A DNA stretch of 64,000 nt from Lithospermum erythrorhizon (lineage: Eukaryota > Streptophyta > Magnoliopsida > Boraginales > Boraginaceae): assembly GCA_019722365.1 (NCBI GenBank), contig JADFUC010001500.1:168072-232071 (forward strand), read 5' to 3'. Each line of letters opens with the position of its first letter. The first letter of the stretch is position 1. Position numbers and translations under genes: made by a program. Of this stretch, positions 12,237 to 22,600 are shown one piece after another. Below the pieces are notes generated by a model that was not told where the DNA came from, searched no databases, and saw only the letters and a list, made by a program, of their open reading frames with translations.

Positions 12237-12407
12237 AGGACTGTCTTCTAAGTATGATGATATGAACTATATATCATGAACGAATTATGATACTCATAAC
12301 GACGATAATGACGATAATAGTTTATTTGTATACCATTGTCGACAAGGATAACATAATCCTAACATGATTATTTGTAGGATCATCATGCATGGTTGACAGT
12401 CCTTCAA
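12237..12407. mobile_element. Candidate small fold-back element (MITE)
   Basis: GGACTGTC followed by ATGATGAT-containing sequence at the left (about 12237-12260) is mirrored by the reverse complement at 12384-12407, with about 19 of 24 positions matching. The interior is about 120 bases without coding. I found no clear target duplication, so the element type is open. Confidence 0.35.
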
Positions 12408-15400
12408 TTACACAAAAATGGGGACAATTCTTTTTCTTTAAAAAAAAAAATTGATTTAGATACTTGGCACGCAACCAAATTAAACATGCATCCTTGATTA
12501 ATTATCGAAGTTAGGACAAATGTCTCGTTTTGTTTTCCTCATTTTAGAGAATCACACAATACACTCATACAAAATCAAGGTAGTATATAAATATCGCTTA
12601 GGCGTGCCTCCCACGCGCTGTTCGTAAGACCTGGATTGGTTGGTTGTATATTGTGCATACGGCTTGTACACTCCCACGCTGTCTTGGTCTGCTTTACCGT
12701 TGTACACTGGTGGGCTTCCAATATTTTTGTACATTTGATATTATTATCTCTTGATATTTAGTCTCCTTCTCTCTGATCCTTCCATACCATTTCCCATCCC
12801 CATGACCTTACATTATCTCTTTCATCCTTCATCACCCATCGACATCTTCACTAAGAGCTAATAATAGCTATGTGATTTTAGGCTGCGATAATTATTATTC
12901 TTGGGCATGCTTTGATCCGTATCTTGGCGAGGCCTAGATGGCCGCTTGCTACCATGCAACTTGGTTTTTATGTACCATGACGGAATCGCTTTTGCATAAT
13001 AATCAGAATAACCGAGCCTTCCAACAAGATTTTTGGTTCAAGAGTTTAGTGGTTTAAAGTTTGATCAAATTTGGGGTTTCACTTTGTTTATTAAATCAAG
13101 TAGTTTTTTTTTTGTTTTAGTAGTTTAATTAACTAATTGATTAAATATTTGACTATTTTTTTAGGCTTAAATTTAGCCGATTTGATTATTAAATAATATA
13201 AATCTTATATAAATTGAAATATGTATTACGATCTCATTGGGGCTCAAATATTATATTTTTATGTTCACAGGTTTTACATAACTCAATCACGTGAATGAAA
13301 CTTAGGAATAAATTGACGCGAATGCAAAGCTGCTTGATAAAATGCTCAAATGAATTAAAGAGATAATTCTAAATCATCTTTAACATAGTATTTCTTACGA
13401 CAATTCATCTAATCGGCATAATTAATTGTATATGCAAATTATACCCATTACAATTGATACAGTAAGATGGTCAAAGGTCTTTTGATGAAATTAAATGGAT
13501 CGTCCTCAAGCCAGCAGGATTCATTTCAATTACTATATATGCATGCTCGATTTTTTTGTATGTCCGAGACGAGTAGTAGTCTTTAAGAATGTATTTGATA
13601 TATCGCCACTTGATTTAGTAAAACTACATGTTCGGTTTATGTTTAATACGTGAGTAGTAACTTTATACGTGGAAACTGCTAGGAAACCATCATTGAATGT
13701 AAAAGTGAACGCACTACTGCAGAAACAAATAAACGGTTGTGGGTAAAACATAGTTCGACAATGTGCACACGATTTTTGAGCCCTATATGGACCACTAAGC
13801 ATTAATCAAATTGGACAATGATTTTAAGACGAGGAGTATTAAAGTAGCATCACACGTGTCATTCAGACATGAGGAAAGCAACATTTTGTTTAATTGATCG
13901 CATGATAGTCAATAGAAAGTCGTTGGACTAAGATTGGATGGATTGTTTATTTAAACGCAGAATGTCGTAAAAATCTATTGTCACTTTTTGGTGTTGTTCG
14001 CATAACTCGCTTTCTCAATAATTGAATCCACTTTTTGCATGGAACTTGACCAGCTCGCTTCGGGTCGATTTCCAATAAGGTTGAGAAATTACGCTGGCTG
14101 AATCGAAATAACTCGATGAAGTTTCTATTGAGTTAATGTTGATTACTGATTTGAGAAACTATTTGGTCTTGCAAGTTTCCTTCATGTCATTGAAGCTAGT
14201 TCAAGGTTTAAATTTTATCTTAACTCAGATCGACTCAGGTTAAGGTTAAAGAAATAGACCTTATAATCATGTTGTTTTGTTAAGAATGCTTGAAGTCATG
14301 ACTAACCAAAATTAAAGTAGACTAAATCCAACTAACATAACAAAGATATAGGGTTTTATTGTGGCAACAAGATTTTTAGGCTAAAAAAAAATCTTACCGT
14401 GGTTCCTAAATGATAATATAGCCCTGCTCTGTGAATGAAAAATGATAGTGTATTGCTTGTGATTCACGCCATTTGGCATGCTTTCATGGTGATGATTTGT
14501 TAGTCAAATGTACAACTTTGGTGATTGGTTTATTTGTTTAGATCTTAATACGTTATACTTCATATACGTGATTGCAGCAAGATGTGTACAATAACCAACT
14601 AATTATGTGTAGAGGGATTCTGTTTAGAGTTCTAAATTCTAAGCCACTAACTAATGTTATTTTCCTTAATTCCTTTGTCTTATAAGAAGATTTTATTACT
14701 AATTGGTTGATCATATTCATTTGATCACAACATTACTTGTAGCTTCCAGGTTATCATGATATTATTGAACACGCTCCTATTTTAGCTCTTCCTGGTTTTC
14801 GTGGAATCATTAAACAAAGGTTCATATAATCAATATTAATTATTTATCTAATTTGATTTAATTCTTAATTTAATTAAAATTATAATTTTGTGTTTATTTT
14901 TAGGCATTCCTCGATTTTATAGTTAAGAAGTCAATATAGATTTATAAAGTTGTTCACTTGACCTCATTAGACTATTGTGAGGCTCCACCGAGGTAAAAAT
15001 GATACACATTGGATTTTATTGTTTTAGGAATGATTTTTTTTTTTGTACTCTTTATACCAAAAGATTGTCGCATGGAGCTCCTAACCCATTTAATTTGTTT
15101 GGATTGACATAATTTCTCTTCAATTGATCTTTAAATATTGATAATTGATGTAAGTTTTTTATTTATTTATTTTGTTGATTTGTGCAAATTGACAGCGCGT
15201 CAGCCGCTTCAATATGTTTGACAATGGCTTTACCGCCGAAGTTAATTTCTTCTATTATCATCCGATTTGCTTATTAATCGAAAGTTAACGTGATTTACCA
15301 TCAAGAAGAGGTCAGTATATCAATGATTAACACTTATCAATGGCACCGCTATTTATTTTGTTCAATTACTATGTCCTCCTTAACTCGAAAAATTTTAATT

Positions 15401-15915
15401 GTCAATATATTTCATTTTTTCTTTTATTATATGCTCGCTATTATTTCATCGTACGCGCCAAATAAGTTTCGCTAAACAACTATTGTCTTTTTCTCTCTCG
15501 CTATTTGACGAGCACATCCTACTAGTAATGCTATACTCCTATATGAAATATAAGATGTTTCGTAGGTTGAATTTCGAAAGAGAGATTAGCTGGTTGCTTG
15601 GCAGGGTTTTTTCCCATTTAGTGAGTTTCACCGATTGAATAACATATTTTCCACTTGGATAACAAATACTTATTTAAGACTTCAGCGGACTATTCAAATG
15701 AAGATAAAGATGAAACACGTATTCACATAAGATGGAGCTATCGTATCTTTACAACTCAACTATCGTAATTGTATGCTCCCACCAAATCTAACGTATAGTA
15801 TCTTCAATATCATTTTTTGTGTCTTATTTCACGCTTTTATAACAAAGGGGATTACCATGATGATTTATTTATTCGAATTTTGAAGCATATAGTGACAAGA
15901 ATAATAAAAAAATTA
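12408..15915. other. Long intergenic stretch, no supported gene
   Basis: No splice-supported or domain-supported gene is visible. A minus-strand frame at 12552-12734 (60 aa) has non-AT-driven composition (SPPVYNGKADQDSVGVYKPY) and could be a gene relic, but I do not recognise it. Another minus frame at 13533-13802 (89 aa) is not recognised either. The remainder is AT-rich with homopolymer runs. It may hold old element fragments that I cannot classify. Confidence 0.35.
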
Positions 15916-15921
15916 TATTGA

Positions 15922-16016
15922 CAGTGTTGTAAAAAGTTGGAAGAGACTTAAGTCCTGCCAAGTCCCTGTGGGCACGTAGTGGACCCGGCGGACTTAAGTC
16001 CCGCTTTACAATGCCA
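15922..16016. repeat. Short fold-back with two GACTTAAGTC palindromes
   Basis: The left arm (CAGTGTTGTAAAAAGTTGG then GACTTAAGTCCTGCC) pairs with the right arm, whose reverse complement reads GGCATTGTAAAGC then GGACTTAAGTCCGCC. Starts of the form CAGTGTTGTAAAA are common at ends of small hAT-derived elements, so this may be a very short derivative of one. No target duplication was identified. Confidence 0.4.
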
Positions 16017-16199
16017 TTTCGATCCAAAGAGTAATCTAAAAAGGCTGACTTGAACGGAAGTTAAAACCTCGGCCTCTATTTTATCAGAGTAGTTTCATGT
16101 GTTTAAAAATATGAAAAGGGCGTATTCATGTCTCTGAATGACAATCTAAAACAAAGTTTATGTGTACATTTCCTATGATGAACCTATATTTATGGCAAG

Positions 16200-16800
16200 T
16201 GGATAAAGCGACAAGTTGTGAGCCGGGCGAACTGAAACCGCCTACCGACTAAATTTAAACCGATCCAAATAGAACCGACTGTCCGAATCGCTGACTGGGA
16301 TCCGAAACGGATCCGACTGATAACTCAAACTGATCCGACCGATAAGCCAAACCGATCCGAATTCGTTCTTTTTTTGTATTTTTGATTTTTTTGTATTAGG
16401 TTTAACTATCTTTTAGTATTTTCAATTACCAAATATGCTTTAATTAGTTTATTTTCGATTTTTTGTATTAGGTTTAATTATTTTTCCTCTATTTCAAATT
16501 GCTAAGTTCTAATTAGTGTATTTTCGTTTTTTTTTTTGTATTTTCGGGCCAGATACGGCTGATACGAAGTTTCTAGTTGATATCCGAATCGTTTCGATAA
16601 TACCGATCGGACTGCTCGATAGCCCGAATCGGGACTGCTCCAACCGTCAATTTTTGTCCCGACTGTTTCACTCGGGTTCCGGGAGGGATCAAATCGAACC
16701 GTCCGGGTTCCTATCAAATAGAATGAGTTAACTGACCGGCAAATACCGTCCGAAGTCCGACTTTTTGTCCTCAATCTGAGCCACCGTTCCGAGGATTCCA
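16200..16800. repeat. CCGAA/GATCCGA-rich repeat block, possible hAT-derived element
   Basis: The left part repeats GATCCGA and AACCGA words on the plus strand (16215-16360). The right part carries TCGGGTTCC/CGTCCGGGTTCC-type words (16600-16760). An AT-rich core between them duplicates TTTTGTATTAGGTTTAA at about 16391 and 16464. Subterminal repeats of this kind flank many plant hAT-type elements. The open frames on both strands here are by-products of the repeats. Ends and target duplication were not found. Confidence 0.35.
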
Positions 16801-16809
16801 ATGTGAATC

Positions 16810-17640
16810 AACCGTTTTATCACTGAATCAAAAGTAACTGACCTATAACAACACTCAAGTGACAATTTATTCAAGTTGATGCAACTATTCTATTAATAGT
16901 TAAAGAGGTTTTGTGCAATTAAAAAGAGAGTTTAAGAGTTATTTCAACACTTAGAAAATCTGAGAAATTCCATTTCATTTTTACTCTCTTTGAAACTCAT
17001 ATCAAGATATCCTCACTCCATTTATATATATCTTTAGTCTTGTCTTATCCACCAATACAACTTTTGTGTATATATAAAGTATTGTATTTAGGAAATCATT
17101 CATTCAGGATTCAAGGCTTATGGGTCACTCTAGTTTAGTTTAAAGCTCAACATTGTTTTAGATCTTATAGTTGCTTAGTGAAGTAAGTTTTATTTCCTTC
17201 GCAGGATTATATTATACACCTCATTCTCACGTAAGACATTCATTTTCATTTTTATTTTTGTTTTTCATAACTTGTCTCATTTGATCAATATTTTATGTAT
17301 TTTAGGAGATAAGTCAACTATAACTAGTAATTCTTTCATTTCATTACGACGATCATTTACTTTATCAATGCAACTTTTTACATCTACGTTAAAAAATCGC
17401 TTATCTCTTAATATTCTTATTTTCATTGGTTAATATTTTATCTCTCCAGAAATGGTAAAAACCAATTATTATTGTAATCAAGTACTTTTAAAGCAAATAA
17501 TCAATTAAATTCGAGACACATGAAATAGTATTTTTTTATGTAGGAAAAATAATATCCTATTTTGGCATAACTAGTATGAGGTCCGTCCAAACGACCCGCT
17601 TGCATAACGTGCTCCATTCAATAGAAGGTTTAACTAACTT
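16810..17640. other. Intergenic, possible LTR-like fragment
   Basis: This contains a TATATATAAAG box at about 17070 and otherwise nothing coding. A solo LTR is possible but unsupported. Confidence 0.25.
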
Positions 17641-17649
17641 TGTAAAATA

Positions 17650-18900
17650 TAATGATATGCAATTTTAACTCAATGCCACGGCCGAAAAATGTTATCTTAG
17701 AGAGTTTATTAAATAATCAGTTTCTACCGTAGAATGATAATTGGATTTTTTAAAATGAAAAAAATATTCACGTGAAAAAGGAACGAAAAAGCACAAAACA
17801 AGATATGACCGTCCAGAGAAATAATGAAAAAAGAGCCTTCGAATTATTAATTTAGCACCATATCCCCGAGTCGGGACGGATTAAAATATTATCCTGTAGA
17901 GTTTATTATTAAAATAACCTAGTATTAATTTATCAAATTTCTACTCGTAGGCCGATAATTGTAAAAAAAAACCGCAAAAAGGAAAAAACTGCTCTCACGC
18001 CATCAAATCCCATGACCATTCGCGTGTTTCACAATTGTTATGAAAAAAGAACGAATTATTAATTTAACATTCTATCCTCTAAAAATAATTTATTCAATAA
18101 TGGCCGAACTAATCTCAGAAATATAACGGTACGCAATTTTAACTAAATGTCATGCCAAAATATTATATTAAGTTTCTAATTATAGTTGATAATTGAAAAA
18201 ATCAAGTAAAAAAGAGAAAAAAAATATTAACATGAAAAAGAAAGAAAAAGCACAACAGACATGACGCGAAGAGAAAAATGAAAAATGAACGAAAAGAGTT
18301 CGAATTATTAATTTAGCACTTTATCCTAGTCGGACGAGCCAAAATATTAACTTAGAGAGTTTATTATTAAATAACGGGAAGATAATTTATCGAATTTAGT
18401 TGATAATTGTAAAAAAAAAACCGTTAAAAAAGGAAAAAATAAATAAATTGTTCGGGCGCCATCAAATCCCATAACCATTCGCGTGTTTTGCAATTGTTAT
18501 GAAAAAAGAACGAAAAAAAGAAAGCACTACTCTATTAATTTAGCAGCACCTTATCCTCGAAGCCGGTTGGTCGAAATAACTTGTATTAATTTATCGAAGT
18601 TTCTACTACGCTTTATAAAAACACACGCATACTTAACTACGCCAGTAAATAAATTTAAAAATGAACGAAAAAGCACTAATTATTAATTTAACACCATATT
18701 CAATTTAGCCTGACGGCTTAAAAAATATTATTTGTAGAGTTTATTATAAATAATCAGCATTAATTTATCGTAGTTTTATAATGTGAATATAATTAAAAAC
18801 GATAATCAAAAGAAAACCCAAAAATCGAAAAAAGGAAGAAAACAAAAAAGGTTCCACGCGCGCGATTCCATGACCATTTGGAGTGTGCAGGATGCGATCC
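17650..18900. repeat. Degenerate tandem array, ~460-bp period
   Basis: CATCAAATCCCATGACCATT..GCGTGTTT..CAATTGTTATGAAAAAAGAACGA at 18001 recurs almost exactly at 18462. A weaker third copy (ATTCCATGACCATTTGGAGTG) lies near 18866. Within each period a sub-unit GAATTATTAATTTAGCAC..TTATCC.CGA..AAATATTA..TTAGAGAGTTTATTATTAA repeats, as does GATAATTGTAAAAAAAAACCG. No frame runs through it. The array lies immediately 5' of the LTA2-type gene. Confidence 0.75.
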
Positions 18901-19494
18901 AGCCTTTATAACTACTACTGGATAGTTGTTTGAGGATGTTCCGGAAGAAAAAACGAACTCTCCAATACGTACAAACAGGGAGATCGTAGGCATAATAGGA
19001 ATTCCACAAATCAGTCAAGTTAGAAATACTATACATCATATAATAGTATTTTTATAAATAAAATTATTATTTTATCCTTAAATAAAACTCTCGACACTTC
19101 CTCCATTTTTTAAATTGGCCATCCTAAGAATTTCACGCCAATTGCTAATCAATTAATAACGAATTCCATACGTTACGTATATACCCCTAATTAATTAATC
19201 AAATATAATTTAACGAATGTGATTGATATTAAAAACTTTTCTCTTACATACATTAAATAAAGCTAAGCGAATAACCAACAAACGCAAGATTTGAATTTCA
19301 ATATAAATAAATATTTTAAAATAATTTTTTTAAGAGAATGACAAAGAAAAACGAAAAGACACTCAAGAGAATAAAAAATTCAATATTTGATGGTGTGTAA
19401 AACAACTCGGATCAATCTCCAGCCTCCTAAAACAATCCCCGACGGACAATCCAAAGCTCCACCTAAACTCCTTCCCTTGCATTCTCCGCCCCTC

Positions 19495-19510
19495 CATTTT
19501 ATATATTCCC
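19495..19510 (+). promoter_or_regulatory. Probable TATA box of the LTA2-type gene
   Basis: The sequence TTTTATATATTCCCC lies about 145 bases before the start codon, after C-rich leader-like sequence. It is the only TATA-like element close enough to give a normal plant 5' leader. This is inferred from position only. Confidence 0.35.
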
Positions 19511-19648
19511 CTTCCTATCTATTGTCAGCATATTAACAGTCAGATTGGCTTCGCTTCCCCAAATTAACAAAAACACACACTCTCCCCATTCATTTACACA
19601 TTTTTATCGAGCCGATTCGGTCCGGGTTTTTCACTCCTCCCTCCAACA

Positions 19649-22600
19649 ATGTCTTCCCTCCTCCGATCCAACCCCCCCTCCTTCTCCTTCTCCACCTCCC
19701 TCTCCCCCACCCCCCTCCCCCTCCTCCTCTCCCTCCCAAAACCCACCTCCAAATCCCCCAAATGCACCCCAATCCAAGCCAAGATCCGTGAAATCTTCAT
19801 GCCTGCATTGAGTTCCACAATGACTGAGGGGAAGATAGTTTCTTGGATCAAATCTGAAGGTGATGTGTTGTCTAAGGGGGAGCCTGTTGTGGTAGTGGAG
19901 TCTGATAAAGCTGATATGGATGTGGAGACTTTTTATGATGGAATCTTGGCTGCCATTGTTGTTAATGATGGTGAAACTGCTCCTGTTGGTGCTCCTATTG
20001 GGATCTTGGCTGAAACTGAAGAGGATATTGAGGAAGCTAAGAAAAGGGGGGCAAATGGGGGTGTAAAAAATCAATCTTTGCCTACTGAGGTAGCTGATTA
20101 TTAGTGATATAGTAACTATGTTTTCGTTTTTTAGGCGTTTTAGCTATTTGTGTATAGATTAAGGAGAAGTAAACGTAGTCAAAAGTACATTGGAAGTCCA
20201 ATCATACCGAGGTAGCTAATTATTAGTGATATAGTAACTACGTTTTTGTCGTTTTAGCTATTTCTGCATATTAAGGAAAAGAAAACGTAGTCAAAACTAC
20301 ATTGGAAATGTAGAATGACAATTAATTGAAATTATATTATTGGATGGTTGATAATTTGAAGGTAAAAACTAGTAAAAAGTACATTGAAAATGTCAAAATA
20401 TAATTTATTATGCTAAAACGATAACAATTTTGGAACAAAAAAATTTAGGCTAAAAGGAAAACTAAAAAAACGGTGGGTTTACTAGATATTATATTGATAT
20501 TATTGTATTAGATATATTATTGCAATTTGATATTATTATGATTTGATGAATTATAGTAAGTATAGTATTTATTATTTAGATTGATGGAGATTGTATGAAT
20601 AATGTGTGTATTATAGGTCTTGCATCAATTTAATATCTTATATATCACTAATACTAATGATGTTCCTCCTCAGACTAAGGATGATGTGCCTCCTATGACT
20701 AAGAATGATGCTCCTGCTGCAATGGCTGCTGCTTCGTCGGCTGTGGCGCCGACAGGGGTGGTGAAGGGGGGGAGTGAGGCGGGGAGGAAGATTGTGGTGA
20801 CCCCATTTGCTAAGAAATTGGCTAAGCAACATAAGGTTGATGTTAATAAGGTTGTCGGGTCAGGTCCGTTCGGGCGGATTACTCCCGAGGATGTGGAGAA
20901 GGCCGCAGGGATTGTATCTAAGCCTGCTGTTTCAGCTGTGGCTACTCCAGCTGCTAGTGCTCCGAGTAAGGCAGCTGCGGCTCCAGCGAGTTACCCGGAG
21001 ATTCCTGGTGCCACTGTGGTTCCTTTTACTACGATGCAGTCGGCAGTGTCGAAGAATATGGTGGAGAGTCTTTCAGTGCCAACTTTTCGGGTTGGGTATC
21101 CTATAAATACTGATGCCCTTGATGCTCTTTATGAGAAGGTACGTTGTGGAATTTGTCTAGCTTTTATGGATTTACAATTTTTTTATATTGTAAAGATGCA
21201 TGCTTTTTGATGGATTGAGATTTGAGACACAAGGAGTGTTAATTTTGAGTACATTTTTAGTTGGTGATAATTATGTGCAATGTATCAATTGTCACATTGG
21301 GGATTTCGCGTTCGTTCGCGGGTGATATGGAATGTGTTCTCTGTAGATTAGGAGCATATATCGTGTATGTGAAGTTGATAATTTGTTGGGTCAGGAGTTG
21401 TGACATTAGCTGAATGTTGTTTTGTTGATGATGTAGGTTAAGCCAAAAGGTGTTACTATGACTGCATTGTTAGCAAAAGCTGCAGCAATGGCATTGGCTC
21501 AACACCCAGTTGTGAATTCAACTTGCAAAGATGGGAAGAGCTTTACATACAATAGCAATATTAATATTGCCGTCGCAGTTGCAATTAATGGTGGATTGAT
21601 CACCCCTGTTCTTCAAGATGCTGATAAGGTAAGAGAGGCATAAGATTTTTATTTTGAGTTAATTACTTCGAATGCTAAATCATAGTAACATTGGGTTGAT
21701 TTTGTGTCATTGCAGATGGATCTTTACTTGTTATCCCAAAAGTGGAAGGAACTGGTGGATAAGGCTCGTGCAAAGCAGCTTCAGCCACAAGAATACAATT
21801 CCGGTAGCTAATGCTAATGTTTCACTGTTATGAGTACTTCACAAACTTGTTAAAAAATCACTTATGAGTTGTTGGATTTCCAGTTTCTCATCTTACTAAA
21901 AGTTAGAGATCTATACTTACATGTAGGAACTTTCACGCTCTCCAACCTGGGCATGTTTGGAGTAGATAGATTTGATGCTATTCTTCCCCCAGGCCAGGTA
22001 AAAAAAAAATTAGCTGTTCTGGTTTGGTTTCCCTTTAAGATTCCTTATATCTCAATATAAGAGGCTATTTTTTTTTGTTCAGGGTGCTATCATGGCGGTT
22101 GGAGCATCAAAGCCTACTGTAGTAGCTGCTGCTGATGGATTCTTCAGTGTTAAGAATAAGATGCAGGTGAGTTCAGTTAACCGTCATTCTCCCTTTTTGG
22201 CACTATGCACAAGATCTGTTTTTTAAAATACATGATTTATTTAGAGGGTAATGAAGTTTCTGGTGACTACTTTTTTTCCAATTCCACTTACTTCAACTAT
22301 AATTCGTGTTGAGTCTGCTTCACTTAACCTACCCAGTTTTCTCCAGCTACCATGGATGGACTAAAAAAACGAATGTTGACTTATACGGAGTGTTTATTTG
22401 TAGCTCTTTGTTACTCCATGATAAGATATTCAGTACAGTCCTACAGTTGTGTCACTTGCTTGAGCTATGTGGCGAATTTGTGTGTGTCAGGTTGATTAGA
22501 TTATTTCATTCACTATTTTTTGCTAGTAACAATCATATTTATCTGCAGGATGACTGCAGAAAAATAAAATAATTAAATCCCTGCTAGTATTAACTTGAGC

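Noticed and set aside
13690..13730. CACTACTGCAGAAAC as a CACTA transposon end
   Set aside because: Only a partial match to the CACTACAAGAAA terminus, with no matching opposite end or 3-bp duplication found.
19590..20074. Long minus-strand open frames (up to 147 codons) opposite LTA2 exon 1
   Set aside because: They are antisense shadows of the pyrimidine-rich transit-peptide coding sequence; composition is Gly/Glu-rich and there is no domain or splice support.
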